26,467 nt of DNA from a virus. A model generated the notes under the pieces. The model was not told the origin of the DNA and searched no databases. It saw only the letters and a list, made by a program, of their open reading frames with translations. Where the stretch lies: IMG/VR virus record IMGVR_UViG_3300033141_002324, positions 1 to 26,467 of that record, one strand, 5' to 3'. How positions within the stretch are numbered: the first letter of the stretch is position 1; each line of letters opens with the position of its first letter. The position numbers were made by a program, and so were the translations under genes. Shown here in pieces: positions 19,324 to 26,467 of the stretch.

Positions 19324-22300
19324 TAATGTGGGTGCGTATCAAGTGCCAACATTACAGGTTGATGATTTGACAAGTTGCCTTAATGTTCAGACTGATGCAG
19401 ATGGTGTGATGACTTGTGGACCTGCTGGAACTGGTGGTACGGGAAATATGACATGGCAGGTTTATGACACAGACCATAATGGAACGGTTGATTATTGTGA
19501 AGTTGCCTTAGATGTCCAATGCTCTAATTGCGTCGATGCCTCAGATGTGGCGGCAGATGTAGCTACTCAGGCTGAATTGGATGCTTTGGACTTAGATGAT
19601 GTCTGTGATGTAGGGAGTACGACTAATAATAGGATAACGGTAGATGGTGTTACTATTACAGATGGTAATGATTTAATAATGGATGATATGATATTAAGTG
19701 AATCTCAGGTTACTGTGGCAAGAACAATTAATTTCCCTGATGAGAGTGGGACTATTGTTACTACTTATAGAACGGGGAATATTTTTAATTCTCCTGACGA
19801 GGGAAATGTTTTAAGAGGAACAAAGAGTGGTAAGACGGCGTGGTCAAATGTTTTAGCTCTTGGAGTTGATGGACAAATAAGAGCGTCCAATATACAAATA
19901 AGAGGAGGAGATGAGGGCGATGAAGATGCATCCCTAGTACTATATGAAGGTGGTAGTGGAACAGAATATTATAACAGATTAATAGCTTCCAACCCAACTG
20001 CTTATCGTATTAACTATCTACCAGATGAAACAGGAACAATTCTAACAGATGCTTCCACTTCTCCTTGGGACTTGGATGATGTTTGTGATGTTGGGAGTAC
20101 GACTGACCAGGGTATAACTGTTCTTGATCTTGAAGTTTCTACTCCAAACGCAATTTATAACTTATCACATGACAGTTTTGCAGATTTCACAACCGCTGAG
20201 CATTTCACTATGTTAGATGAGGATATGTTATCATCTGATGATGCCACTAAGGCAGCCACACAACAAAGCATTAAGGCATACATAGCATCTGCCTCTGCTT
20301 CAATAGATGAGGCCGATGAGATTACTATGGAATATGCCACAAGTTCCTCCTATAATAACGTACAGGAATGGTCAAACATGGTTCAATCTGCTGGCTTATT
20401 GGTTGGGGGAACACTGTCTGATAATGGAGATGGTTCTCTTAGTGTGGCTGGTGGTTCGGGATTTGCGAAAACAACGGATTCTGAAACTGGTATCACTACA
20501 TTCATAACTTGGGCAACTGACAACTCCGTCTCTCTTACGGATAACGCAAAAAACACTGTGTATATTGATTATAATGGAGGAAGCCCCTTTGTTGAATCTA
20601 CCACTACTCCATCTGCCACCATTGATCACACAACCAAATTTCCAATTGGAGCAGTTTGGAGGAATGGAACAACCTTACATATAGTTAATGCAGGAACGAG
20701 GATATATAATTGGGCAAGGAGAGGGCATAGGAGAGCCAGGGAATTAAGGAAATATGAGAGGGCTAGTGGATTAGCATTATCAGAGACGGGGACGAGGAGT
20801 ATTGCAACAACTGCAGGGGTTGTGTATGCTGGTTATGATAGATTAACATTGGCAGAAGTTGATACATCCGATGGTGATACATTTACAGCTTATTATAGAG
20901 ATGCGGGTGATAGTTGGACAACGGTAGAGGATCAAACACAGATTGATAATGTAAAATATGATGATGGGGATGGGACATTAGGGGATGTTGCCAATAATAA
21001 ATATGGAGTACATTGGGTTTATTTAGACAATGATGGGCATTTACTTGTTCAATATGGACAGGGGAGTTATAAGTTGGCTGAGGCAATAGAGGCAGGAGTT
21101 CCACCTGCCCCAGAATACTTAAATGATTTTGCTATTATAATTGGCAAAATTATTATTTTGAGAGATGCACCATCCTTTACAAGTGTTTTATCTGCCTTTG
21201 TTACACAGTTTGAAATGAATGTATCTGTAAATCATAATGACCTTGGGGGGATACAAGGAGGAACAAATGATGAATATTACCACTTAACCTCTGCCGAACA
21301 TACTGGTTTTTTCAACAAAGACGTACATGATTCAGATGATATAACAGAAGGTACTTCGCATTATTTTGATGATGATGGAGTAGATGCTAACACTAATGCT
21401 GACACAGAATGTTCAGGAGATACTACTTATTATAGTGGTGAAGGGAATTGTAATGATTTAGATAATCAATATGTTGAATTAACAGATAGTGTTGGTGTCG
21501 TTGCAGATGTAGATACCACAACAGACCCACCAGAGCGGGATGATGTTTTGAAATGGAACGGCAATAATTGGGTAGCTGCTGCTTATGATTATTCATTTGT
21601 ATTTGATTTTGATACCTTTAGTGATGGACAGTCCTCACCACAGTTGCTCGGTAGTGGGATATGGAAAGATATTGGAGCTATTACTTTTACTGCCTCATAT
21701 TCAAACGGCCCACCTACAAGCTGTGTGATTACCATAGCGGGTGATTTTGATGGTGGAAGTGGAAGCGGTTGGACAGATGATGAACTGGAAATGGATGATG
21801 GTGATAAGACTTCTGAAAGCACAGATGAAGCCACTAACTACCCAGATGATTCAGGGGATACGATTTCATTTAATGCTGTAGCTGATACTTTAACTCCAGA
21901 TAGTAACGATTACCAGGTAACATTCTATAATTATTTTATTCATGATGACTTTGCTTCTAACAATGGGTTTGATGATGGTGATTTAGATACTATCGCAAGT
22001 GGGGGTACGCAGATTGTTACATCTGACCATACCAGAACATTTACTCAATCTATCGGTGATTCAAACTACTTAGTATTTGCTCATAGAAAAGCAGGGACAA
22101 CGGTAACTCAGGTAAGATGTGGTACAGACAGTAATGCCTTAACCGTTGCCATGAACAAGAATGATGCTACGGCAGTGACACCTTTAAAGGAAACTGTTAG
22201 CCACTCTAATGCAGCCAACAACCCTAAGACCGAGGATTTTTATGTCTATGCCAGCAAGGAACAAAATATAGATGCTCATTCGAGTTCGTTCACTACCCTG

Positions 22301-23026
22301 ACAAGCTCTACTGTCTCTAATTACCTAAGAGCAGGACTTGATGACCAAAACACAGGCTGGAGCAATGCAGATTTCTTAGCATTAACTTATAAATATGCCA
22401 GTACCTCAGATGAAACAAGAACAACTTCATCCTTAACCCCTGGGGCGAACGATTATCTTGTTTATATGTATCCTGATGGATGGGGAAATTTAACGGTTGG
22501 AACGGATTATGAAACCGATGGTCATGGTACATCTTTCTTGTTCGATGGCGTAACGGCAGCAATGGCCTATGAAGGACTTAATAACTGCACCAATGAAGTA
22601 GGCTTTCAGGATTCCTACAGAGTGTATGTGTCCACAGGCAAAGACTATGGTAGTGGGTCCGGGACTTTAGTTGGTGGTTCGGTACAAACTTTGAATCCTA
22701 TATACTATGGAAAAACAACCGATGCAAGTGGCTATAATGAGGCAGATGTAGAGGGATGTGCAAATTCCACCATTTCAAATGATTACACACAGGTATGGGA
22801 TGCAGTAACCCTTGGTTCGGGAGAATATGGATTATGGTGTTTCCCAAAGAGGATGGGGTCTAAGGGAGTTGAATATACGTTCTGGGATCATGACACGGGA
22901 TTTGGATTTGATTTTCAGGATGCTGAAACGGTTAGTGTAACAAACTACTCAAATTGGACTGAAGATTATTATGTGTATAGGACTACCAATTCTAATTTAG
23001 GAACTATTACGGTCGAAACGAAATGA
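19256..23026 (+). CDS. Large fibre protein with export signal, 1256 aa
   Basis: Start GTG 19256 gives a signal peptide-like N-terminus (MVILRYRFVIVVLGLIVAGG, possible cleavage before YQV); GTG 19280 or 19328 are later options. The protein is Asp/Thr/Ser/Gly-rich with Cys pairs such as QCSNC. It contains the twice-repeated DLDDVCDVGSTT (about residues 117 and 273), fibre motifs NDLGGIQGGTNDEYYHLTSA (about 660-680), AEHFTMLDED, and long beta-sandwich segments in the C-terminal third. These are typical receptor-binding fibre modules. It overlaps the preceding gene by 68 bp and the next by 4 bp. Confidence 0.8.
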   Translation: MVILRYRFVIVVLGLIVAGGHFNNVGAYQVPTLQVDDLTSCLNVQTDADGVMTCGPAGTGGTGNMTWQVYDTDHNGTVDYCEVALDVQCSNCVDASDVAADVATQAELDALDLDDVCDVGSTTNNRITVDGVTITDGNDLIMDDMILSESQVTVARTINFPDESGTIVTTYRTGNIFNSPDEGNVLRGTKSGKTAWSNVLALGVDGQIRASNIQIRGGDEGDEDASLVLYEGGSGTEYYNRLIASNPTAYRINYLPDETGTILTDASTSPWDLDDVCDVGSTTDQGITVLDLEVSTPNAIYNLSHDSFADFTTAEHFTMLDEDMLSSDDATKAATQQSIKAYIASASASIDEADEITMEYATSSSYNNVQEWSNMVQSAGLLVGGTLSDNGDGSLSVAGGSGFAKTTDSETGITTFITWATDNSVSLTDNAKNTVYIDYNGGSPFVESTTTPSATIDHTTKFPIGAVWRNGTTLHIVNAGTRIYNWARRGHRRARELRKYERASGLALSETGTRSIATTAGVVYAGYDRLTLAEVDTSDGDTFTAYYRDAGDSWTTVEDQTQIDNVKYDDGDGTLGDVANNKYGVHWVYLDNDGHLLVQYGQGSYKLAEAIEAGVPPAPEYLNDFAIIIGKIIILRDAPSFTSVLSAFVTQFEMNVSVNHNDLGGIQGGTNDEYYHLTSAEHTGFFNKDVHDSDDITEGTSHYFDDDGVDANTNADTECSGDTTYYSGEGNCNDLDNQYVELTDSVGVVADVDTTTDPPERDDVLKWNGNNWVAAAYDYSFVFDFDTFSDGQSSPQLLGSGIWKDIGAITFTASYSNGPPTSCVITIAGDFDGGSGSGWTDDELEMDDGDKTSESTDEATNYPDDSGDTISFNAVADTLTPDSNDYQVTFYNYFIHDDFASNNGFDDGDLDTIASGGTQIVTSDHTRTFTQSIGDSNYLVFAHRKAGTTVTQVRCGTDSNALTVAMNKNDATAVTPLKETVSHSNAANNPKTEDFYVYASKEQNIDAHSSSFTTLTSSTVSNYLRAGLDDQNTGWSNADFLALTYKYASTSDETRTTSSLTPGANDYLVYMYPDGWGNLTVGTDYETDGHGTSFLFDGVTAAMAYEGLNNCTNEVGFQDSYRVYVSTGKDYGSGSGTLVGGSVQTLNPIYYGKTTDASGYNEADVEGCANSTISNDYTQVWDAVTLGSGEYGLWCFPKRMGSKGVEYTFWDHDTGFGFDFQDAETVSVTNYSNWTEDYYVYRTTNSNLGTITVETK

Positions 23027-24483
23027 AAAGATTAATCATCATTCTTATACTTTTAATATGTGTACCTGTTTATGGAGATATAGAGTTAACAGGGAAAGTA
23101 GCTCCGAAAAACGATGGCTTTACGGGGATAGTGGATGCAAGCCAAGTATTAGGTGGAGGGGGTAGTGGAGTATTGCCAGATGCGTGTTTTGATGATGTAT
23201 GGATTAATGTAGATGGTGGCACTTTGGAGATACCAAATAGCACTTCTCTTCCAGCCAGTTGTAATGATGGCGAGATATATATGGATACCGATGCAACAAG
23301 TGGGCAACAGATATATGGTTGTGAAGGTGGTGCTTGGGTATTGCAAGGTGATGGCGGTGGCGGAGGTGGCGGAGATAATATTACTGTTAATGGTTCAGCC
23401 GCAGATACAACGGCTAATTTTAAAGACGGTGATATAGATTTTACTTTAGTTGATGGTGGAGCTGGTGGCCCTGATGATGTAACGGCTACAGTTGATTGTT
23501 CTGGTTGTATAGATGCAACGGATATGGGAACAGATAGTGTTAGTGCGGATGAACTAAATGCCACTGGTGTAGAGGCTGAATTAGAGGGTGTGATGGATTT
23601 ACAGGACATGCAAGGAGCAGTTACAGATGGGCAAGTTCCTAATGATATTACTATTGACTTATCAACTTTGGCAACAAACTTCACCTGTACTGATAATGAA
23701 TCTACAGATGAGAATAATACAATAGTTTTTGTTGATGGAGCTACTGGCTCGCAAGGAGCAGAGACAGATGGGGATTTTTATTATAACCCTTCAACTGGAG
23801 TGGTAACTGCAACGGGATTCGCTGGTGCGTTAACGGGGAATGTTACAGGTAATTGTTCTGGTTCTAGTGGAAGCTGTACTGGTAATGCTGCAACGGCAAC
23901 TGCCTTAGCTACTGATGGCACAGACTGTAATGCTGGTTATGCTGCAAGGGGTATTGATGCAAGTGGTAATGCTGAATTGTGTTTTGATGTATGTACCCAG
24001 GCTGAACATGATGCAGAGGATGAATGTAGTGAAATATCTGGGTGCTTAACAACTATTGATATTTCAGAAAATACCAATCTAACTGGTGGCAAGTATCTTA
24101 CCTTAACAGGTGATGATTTATTGTTGGATGAAAAGATAGCTACCGTTGGACATCATATTACATTGGAAGACCCAAGCACAAGCGATACAGCTATTGTGAG
24201 GTTGGCATGGGCGTATGATGTGTCTGTTACAAAAGTGAGTTGTTCTACCGACATGGGAACGGCTACAATACAGTTTGATGAACGTGGAGAAACAACACCC
24301 AATACTAGTGGGACTGATATTCTAAGAGCGGCCTTGGTATGTGATACCGATTCTCAAATGACTCTTGATTTTTCAAATACGGGGATAGCTGCTTTTTCAA
24401 CTGCATCAATGGATGTTGATGCTGTGTCTGACCCTGCTCCCAATCAAGTAATAATTCATGTATGGGTGGTGAAAGATGATTAA
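23023..24483 (+). CDS. Fibre protein with signal peptide, 486 aa
   Basis: ATGA overlap with the large fibre. Signal peptide MKRLIIILILLICVPVYG then mature DIELTGKVAP. Follows: a Gly-rich linker (GDGGGGGGGDN), a CSGC pair, a fibre repeat FYYNPSTGVVTATGFAGALT with GNVTGNCSGS and GNAATATALA (the tail-fibre 'TGNVTGN' module), many Cys, and a C-terminal beta domain. The Cys content suits disulphides formed outside the cytoplasm. It overlaps the next gene by 8 bp. Confidence 0.75.
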   Translation: MKRLIIILILLICVPVYGDIELTGKVAPKNDGFTGIVDASQVLGGGGSGVLPDACFDDVWINVDGGTLEIPNSTSLPASCNDGEIYMDTDATSGQQIYGCEGGAWVLQGDGGGGGGGDNITVNGSAADTTANFKDGDIDFTLVDGGAGGPDDVTATVDCSGCIDATDMGTDSVSADELNATGVEAELEGVMDLQDMQGAVTDGQVPNDITIDLSTLATNFTCTDNESTDENNTIVFVDGATGSQGAETDGDFYYNPSTGVVTATGFAGALTGNVTGNCSGSSGSCTGNAATATALATDGTDCNAGYAARGIDASGNAELCFDVCTQAEHDAEDECSEISGCLTTIDISENTNLTGGKYLTLTGDDLLLDEKIATVGHHITLEDPSTSDTAIVRLAWAYDVSVTKVSCSTDMGTATIQFDERGETTPNTSGTDILRAALVCDTDSQMTLDFSNTGIAAFSTASMDVDAVSDPAPNQVIIHVWVVKDD

Positions 24484-25588
24484 ATACATTCTTCTAATAC
24501 TACTATTTACTTCTACAGCAAGTGCTCAAAATATATTAGACGTGCCCACACAATTAAAGTGCATGAAGGAAAAAATCTTATTTCATAGAAAAATACCAGA
24601 AAGCAAGGTCTTTATACATAATGAAGTATCAAAGAAAATGGAAGAATGGAGTTTGCCCGAACATGTACATTATTTATATATCTCTGATAAGAGAGTTATG
24701 GATGAAAAAGGTGAGATTGTTTCTAAGAGAACCAAAAACGCGCGATTCTTTGAAGCGGGTAGAGCTATAAGTGGAAAACAGGAGTGGAAAGCTAAACTTT
24801 ACACAGGTGAACCATTTTATCATAATAAGGAATCAAACACATGGTATCTCACAGAATCAGATATGATTACACCAGGAGAATATGAGAGACAAACCAGGTT
24901 AAGTTGGTGGGAAAAATTGGGGATAGCTTATGCTGCCAGTGGTGACCCAATTTATTCAGGTGCAGGTGATGGTCATATTTATAGATATTTAGACTGTGGG
25001 TATGTTAATTGTTGGGATACCATCCACGATTACACATCTGGTACTCCAAACCATACTGGTAATAATCTTGAAGTAATAGCAAGAAATGATATGCACGGTT
25101 CTTACGAGTGGGAACATTGGATTTACAGAGGGTTCTTTCCAGTAGATACATCCGGCCTGCCAGATGATGCAAACATTACCTCTGCTACAATGAATTTGTA
25201 TTGTACTTATAAATTTGGTAGTTGGGAGTTTAGACTAGTTGAAGCTACTCAAGATTTAACATGGATGTTAAAAACTACTGATTATGATGAATGTGGTGCG
25301 GTAGATGACCCTACTGCTTTAGCAACTGATATTGCACTTACGGCAGGTCAATATAACGTATGGACGCTTAACCAAACCGGATTAGATTTAATTGATGTTG
25401 AGGGTTGGACAAAATTTGGATTAAGGGAATGGAAATTTGATGGAGATGACGTTGAGCCTGGGTACAATCAAGTTTCAAGGGGAACGTTTAGTTCCAGCGA
25501 GCGTGCAGGAACAGAACAAGACCCATATCTGGAAGTAGTTTATACGATTGGTGGAGAAGCAGCAGCAAGAAGGATAATGTTATATTAA
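24476..25588 (+). CDS. Exported surface-type protein with DNRLRE-like domain, 370 aa
   Basis: ATG 24476 overlaps the previous stop by 8 bp. Signal peptide MIKYILLILLFTSTASA with cleavage before QNIL. The first 130 mature residues are mixed alpha/beta and basic. The C-terminal half has YRGFFPVDTSGLPDDANITS and SATMNLYCTYKF, then W-x-L-rich strands and DPYLEVVYT, the layout of DNRLRE/disaggregatase-like jelly-roll domains found in secreted bacterial and archaeal surface proteins. Four or more Cys. Last gene of the fibre block. Confidence 0.7.
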   Translation: MIKYILLILLFTSTASAQNILDVPTQLKCMKEKILFHRKIPESKVFIHNEVSKKMEEWSLPEHVHYLYISDKRVMDEKGEIVSKRTKNARFFEAGRAISGKQEWKAKLYTGEPFYHNKESNTWYLTESDMITPGEYERQTRLSWWEKLGIAYAASGDPIYSGAGDGHIYRYLDCGYVNCWDTIHDYTSGTPNHTGNNLEVIARNDMHGSYEWEHWIYRGFFPVDTSGLPDDANITSATMNLYCTYKFGSWEFRLVEATQDLTWMLKTTDYDECGAVDDPTALATDIALTAGQYNVWTLNQTGLDLIDVEGWTKFGLREWKFDGDDVEPGYNQVSRGTFSSSERAGTEQDPYLEVVYTIGGEAAARRIMLY

Positions 25589-25599
25589 GGAGGAAGCAG

Positions 25600-25902
25600 A
25601 TGGCTGAAAAGAACGGCACTACGAAGCGGGTACTGATTAGTATTATTATTACACTTGGGACACTTCTTTTGGGATATAGCGTAACTTTTATCAGCTACAA
25701 CTATGCAGAGGATGCGAAAAGAGATGCCAGGATAGAGGAAGTAAAAAGGATTATTTCAACATGCAAAGAGGTTGATGCTACGCAGACCGCCAACATTGAG
25801 GCCATTAAGGATGACATAAAAGAAACAAAGGATGACGTAAAGACAGTTATGCAGGATGTCAGGGATATTAAGCATTTGCTCATACAGATAAACAGAAAAT
25901 GA
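25600..25902 (+). CDS. Spanin-like inner membrane coiled-coil protein, 100 aa
   Basis: ATG 25600 follows TAAGGAGGAAGCAG. One N-terminal transmembrane segment (about 11-33, VLISIIITLGTLLLGYSVTF), then a long helix with heptad-like charge pattern (ARIEEVKRIISTCK, IKDDIKETKDDVKTVMQDV). This is the architecture of Rz-type i-spanins or holin-associated proteins (XhlA carries its membrane segment at the other end). Next to the amidase it probably helps lysis. No outer-membrane partner is visible. Confidence 0.65.
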   Translation: MAEKNGTTKRVLISIIITLGTLLLGYSVTFISYNYAEDAKRDARIEEVKRIISTCKEVDATQTANIEAIKDDIKETKDDVKTVMQDVRDIKHLLIQINRK

Positions 25903-26012
25903 GGCATTCATGGCAATGGCCCAAAAGAAAATTTATGATAACCATATCGTTTGAAACAATCAGAAAGATTTGGGAGTTTTTTATTAATCTTACAAAGGGA
26001 GAGAAGAAATGA
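25899..26012 (+). CDS. Small ORF of the lysis cassette, 37 aa
   Basis: ATG 25899 overlaps the stop of the spanin-like gene (ATGA) and the stop TGA 26010-26012 overlaps the next ATG at 26009. The peptide is basic at the start (MRHSWQWPKRKFM) then amphipathic (ETIRKIWEFFINLTKG). The overlaps on both sides argue for coding, though no strong ribosome site is present. A short amphipathic helix could interact with the membrane. Confidence 0.45.
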   Translation: MRHSWQWPKRKFMITISFETIRKIWEFFINLTKGEKK

Positions 26013-26197
26013 AAACAATAATCATAAACCTGATACTGAAAGCGTTACAAAAGGTTCTTACGCCAGATATGTTAAAGGCTATTGTGAAACAAGGGCTGGA
26101 AGCATTGAAAGAGTATGCGGCTGGGACAGAAAACGAGTTTGATGATAAGCTGGTTGCCTGGTTAGCTGATTTTATTATTGAGGCATTTGACCTTTAA
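26009..26197 (+). CDS. Small lysis-region protein, 62 aa
   Basis: GGGAGAGAAGAA precedes ATG 26009. A hydrophobic/amphipathic N-terminal helix (MKTIIINLILKALQKVL) and a second helix with WLADFIIEAF. Proteins of this shape sit directly before endolysin genes in several phages and may be antiholin- or holin-like, but there is no clear transmembrane span. Stop overlaps the amidase start (TAATG). Confidence 0.6.
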   Translation: MKTIIINLILKALQKVLTPDMLKAIVKQGLEALKEYAAGTENEFDDKLVAWLADFIIEAFDL

Positions 26198-26467
26198 TGA
26201 CTAAGCACAGATACATAATCATTCATCATTCGGCCACTAAGGATGGGGATGTTGTAGACTGGCAAGCTATCAGGAGGTATCACAAGTCTTGGGCGTATCA
26301 GGGGAAGATCATAAAAGAAGCTGATGCAAGAAATCTGATAGCAGAGGGGAAAGAAGTAAAACATCCTTGGTATGATACGGGTTACAACTTTGGCATTGAG
26401 AAAATCAATGGTGAGATAGAAACACTGGTTGGTAGGCCGCTAACGTTTGTTGGCGCTCATACTAAGG
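26197..26467 (+). CDS. N-acetylmuramoyl-L-alanine amidase (endolysin), 3' end outside window
   Basis: Amidase_2/PGRP family: cuts the bond between muramic acid and L-Ala of peptidoglycan. 90 residues are visible from ATG 26197 (TAATG overlap). First zinc His in YIIIHHSAT (H10, aligning with T7 lysozyme H17), a VDWQAIRRYHKSW helix, DTGYNFGIEKING, and the second zinc His in TFVGAHTK (H88, matching T7 lysozyme H68). The rest, including the third ligand, is beyond the edge. It shows the host has peptidoglycan. Confidence 0.92.
   Translation, partial: MTKHRYIIIHHSATKDGDVVDWQAIRRYHKSWAYQGKIIKEADARNLIAEGKEVKHPWYDTGYNFGIEKINGEIETLVGRPLTFVGAHTK

Noticed and set aside
23070-23684. 204-aa minus-strand ORF under the 486-aa fibre
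   Set aside because: Ser/Pro-rich shadow of the Asp/Gly/Thr-rich fibre sequence; the plus gene has a signal peptide, overlaps in register with neighbours and known fibre motifs.

Overview
This window is a stretch of a tailed double-stranded DNA phage (or prophage) genome, AT-rich by eye (about 40% GC). It carries replication/nuclease genes, a complete terminase-portal-scaffold-capsid block, a cluster of fibre/tailspike proteins and the start of a lysis cassette. Canonical AGGAGG ribosome binding sites, tight ATGA/TAATG overlaps and an N-acetylmuramoyl-alanine amidase point to a bacterial host with peptidoglycan. Several Sec-type signal peptides fit a host with a periplasm, but the species cannot be named from the sequence. 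No integrase or CI-like repressor is visible, so lysogeny cannot be argued from this window.

Layout. (1) 1-3308, rightward: an octapeptide-repeat protein cut by the window edge, a small conserved phage protein, a broken methyltransferase start, an unknown ORF, a DUF1376-type replication protein, two small unknowns and a VRR-NUC nuclease. A pair of 30-bp direct repeats follows. (2) 3468-5839, leftward: an operon of small, mostly unrecognised genes, each preceded by a repeated TAACCA box plus AGGAGG, ending in a strong hairpin terminator at 3468-3492. Its first gene (5474-5839) is packed with consecutive stem-loops. (3) 5840-6475: a divergent control region with three 17-bp palindromic operators on a 21-bp period, a TTGACA promoter candidate, further palindromes and an 11-bp tandem repeat. 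(4) 6476-16974, rightward: zinc-motif protein, small ORFs, TerL, an Arg/Gly-rich 41-aa-repeat protein, portal, FmdB-like zinc ribbon, scaffold, major capsid protein, probable decoration protein, zinc-motif proteins (two are tandem paralogues) and a probable head-tail adaptor. (5) 16976-25588: a beta-helix tailspike and four other fibre-like or exported proteins. Five of the six ORFs in this block begin with a hydrophobic export signal or membrane anchor. (6) 25600-26467: a spanin-like membrane coiled-coil protein, two small ORFs and an amidase cut by the right edge.

How it works together. The left module would start DNA replication and process DNA, and the leftward operon looks like an early accessory (host take-over or anti-defence) set under the central operators. 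The long rightward operon builds a head filled through TerL/portal and most likely a short tail: no tape-measure, tube or sheath gene is recognisable. The points most worth a second look are the export signals on virion-like fibre proteins, the hairpin-saturated gene, and the repeated intergenic box of the leftward operon.
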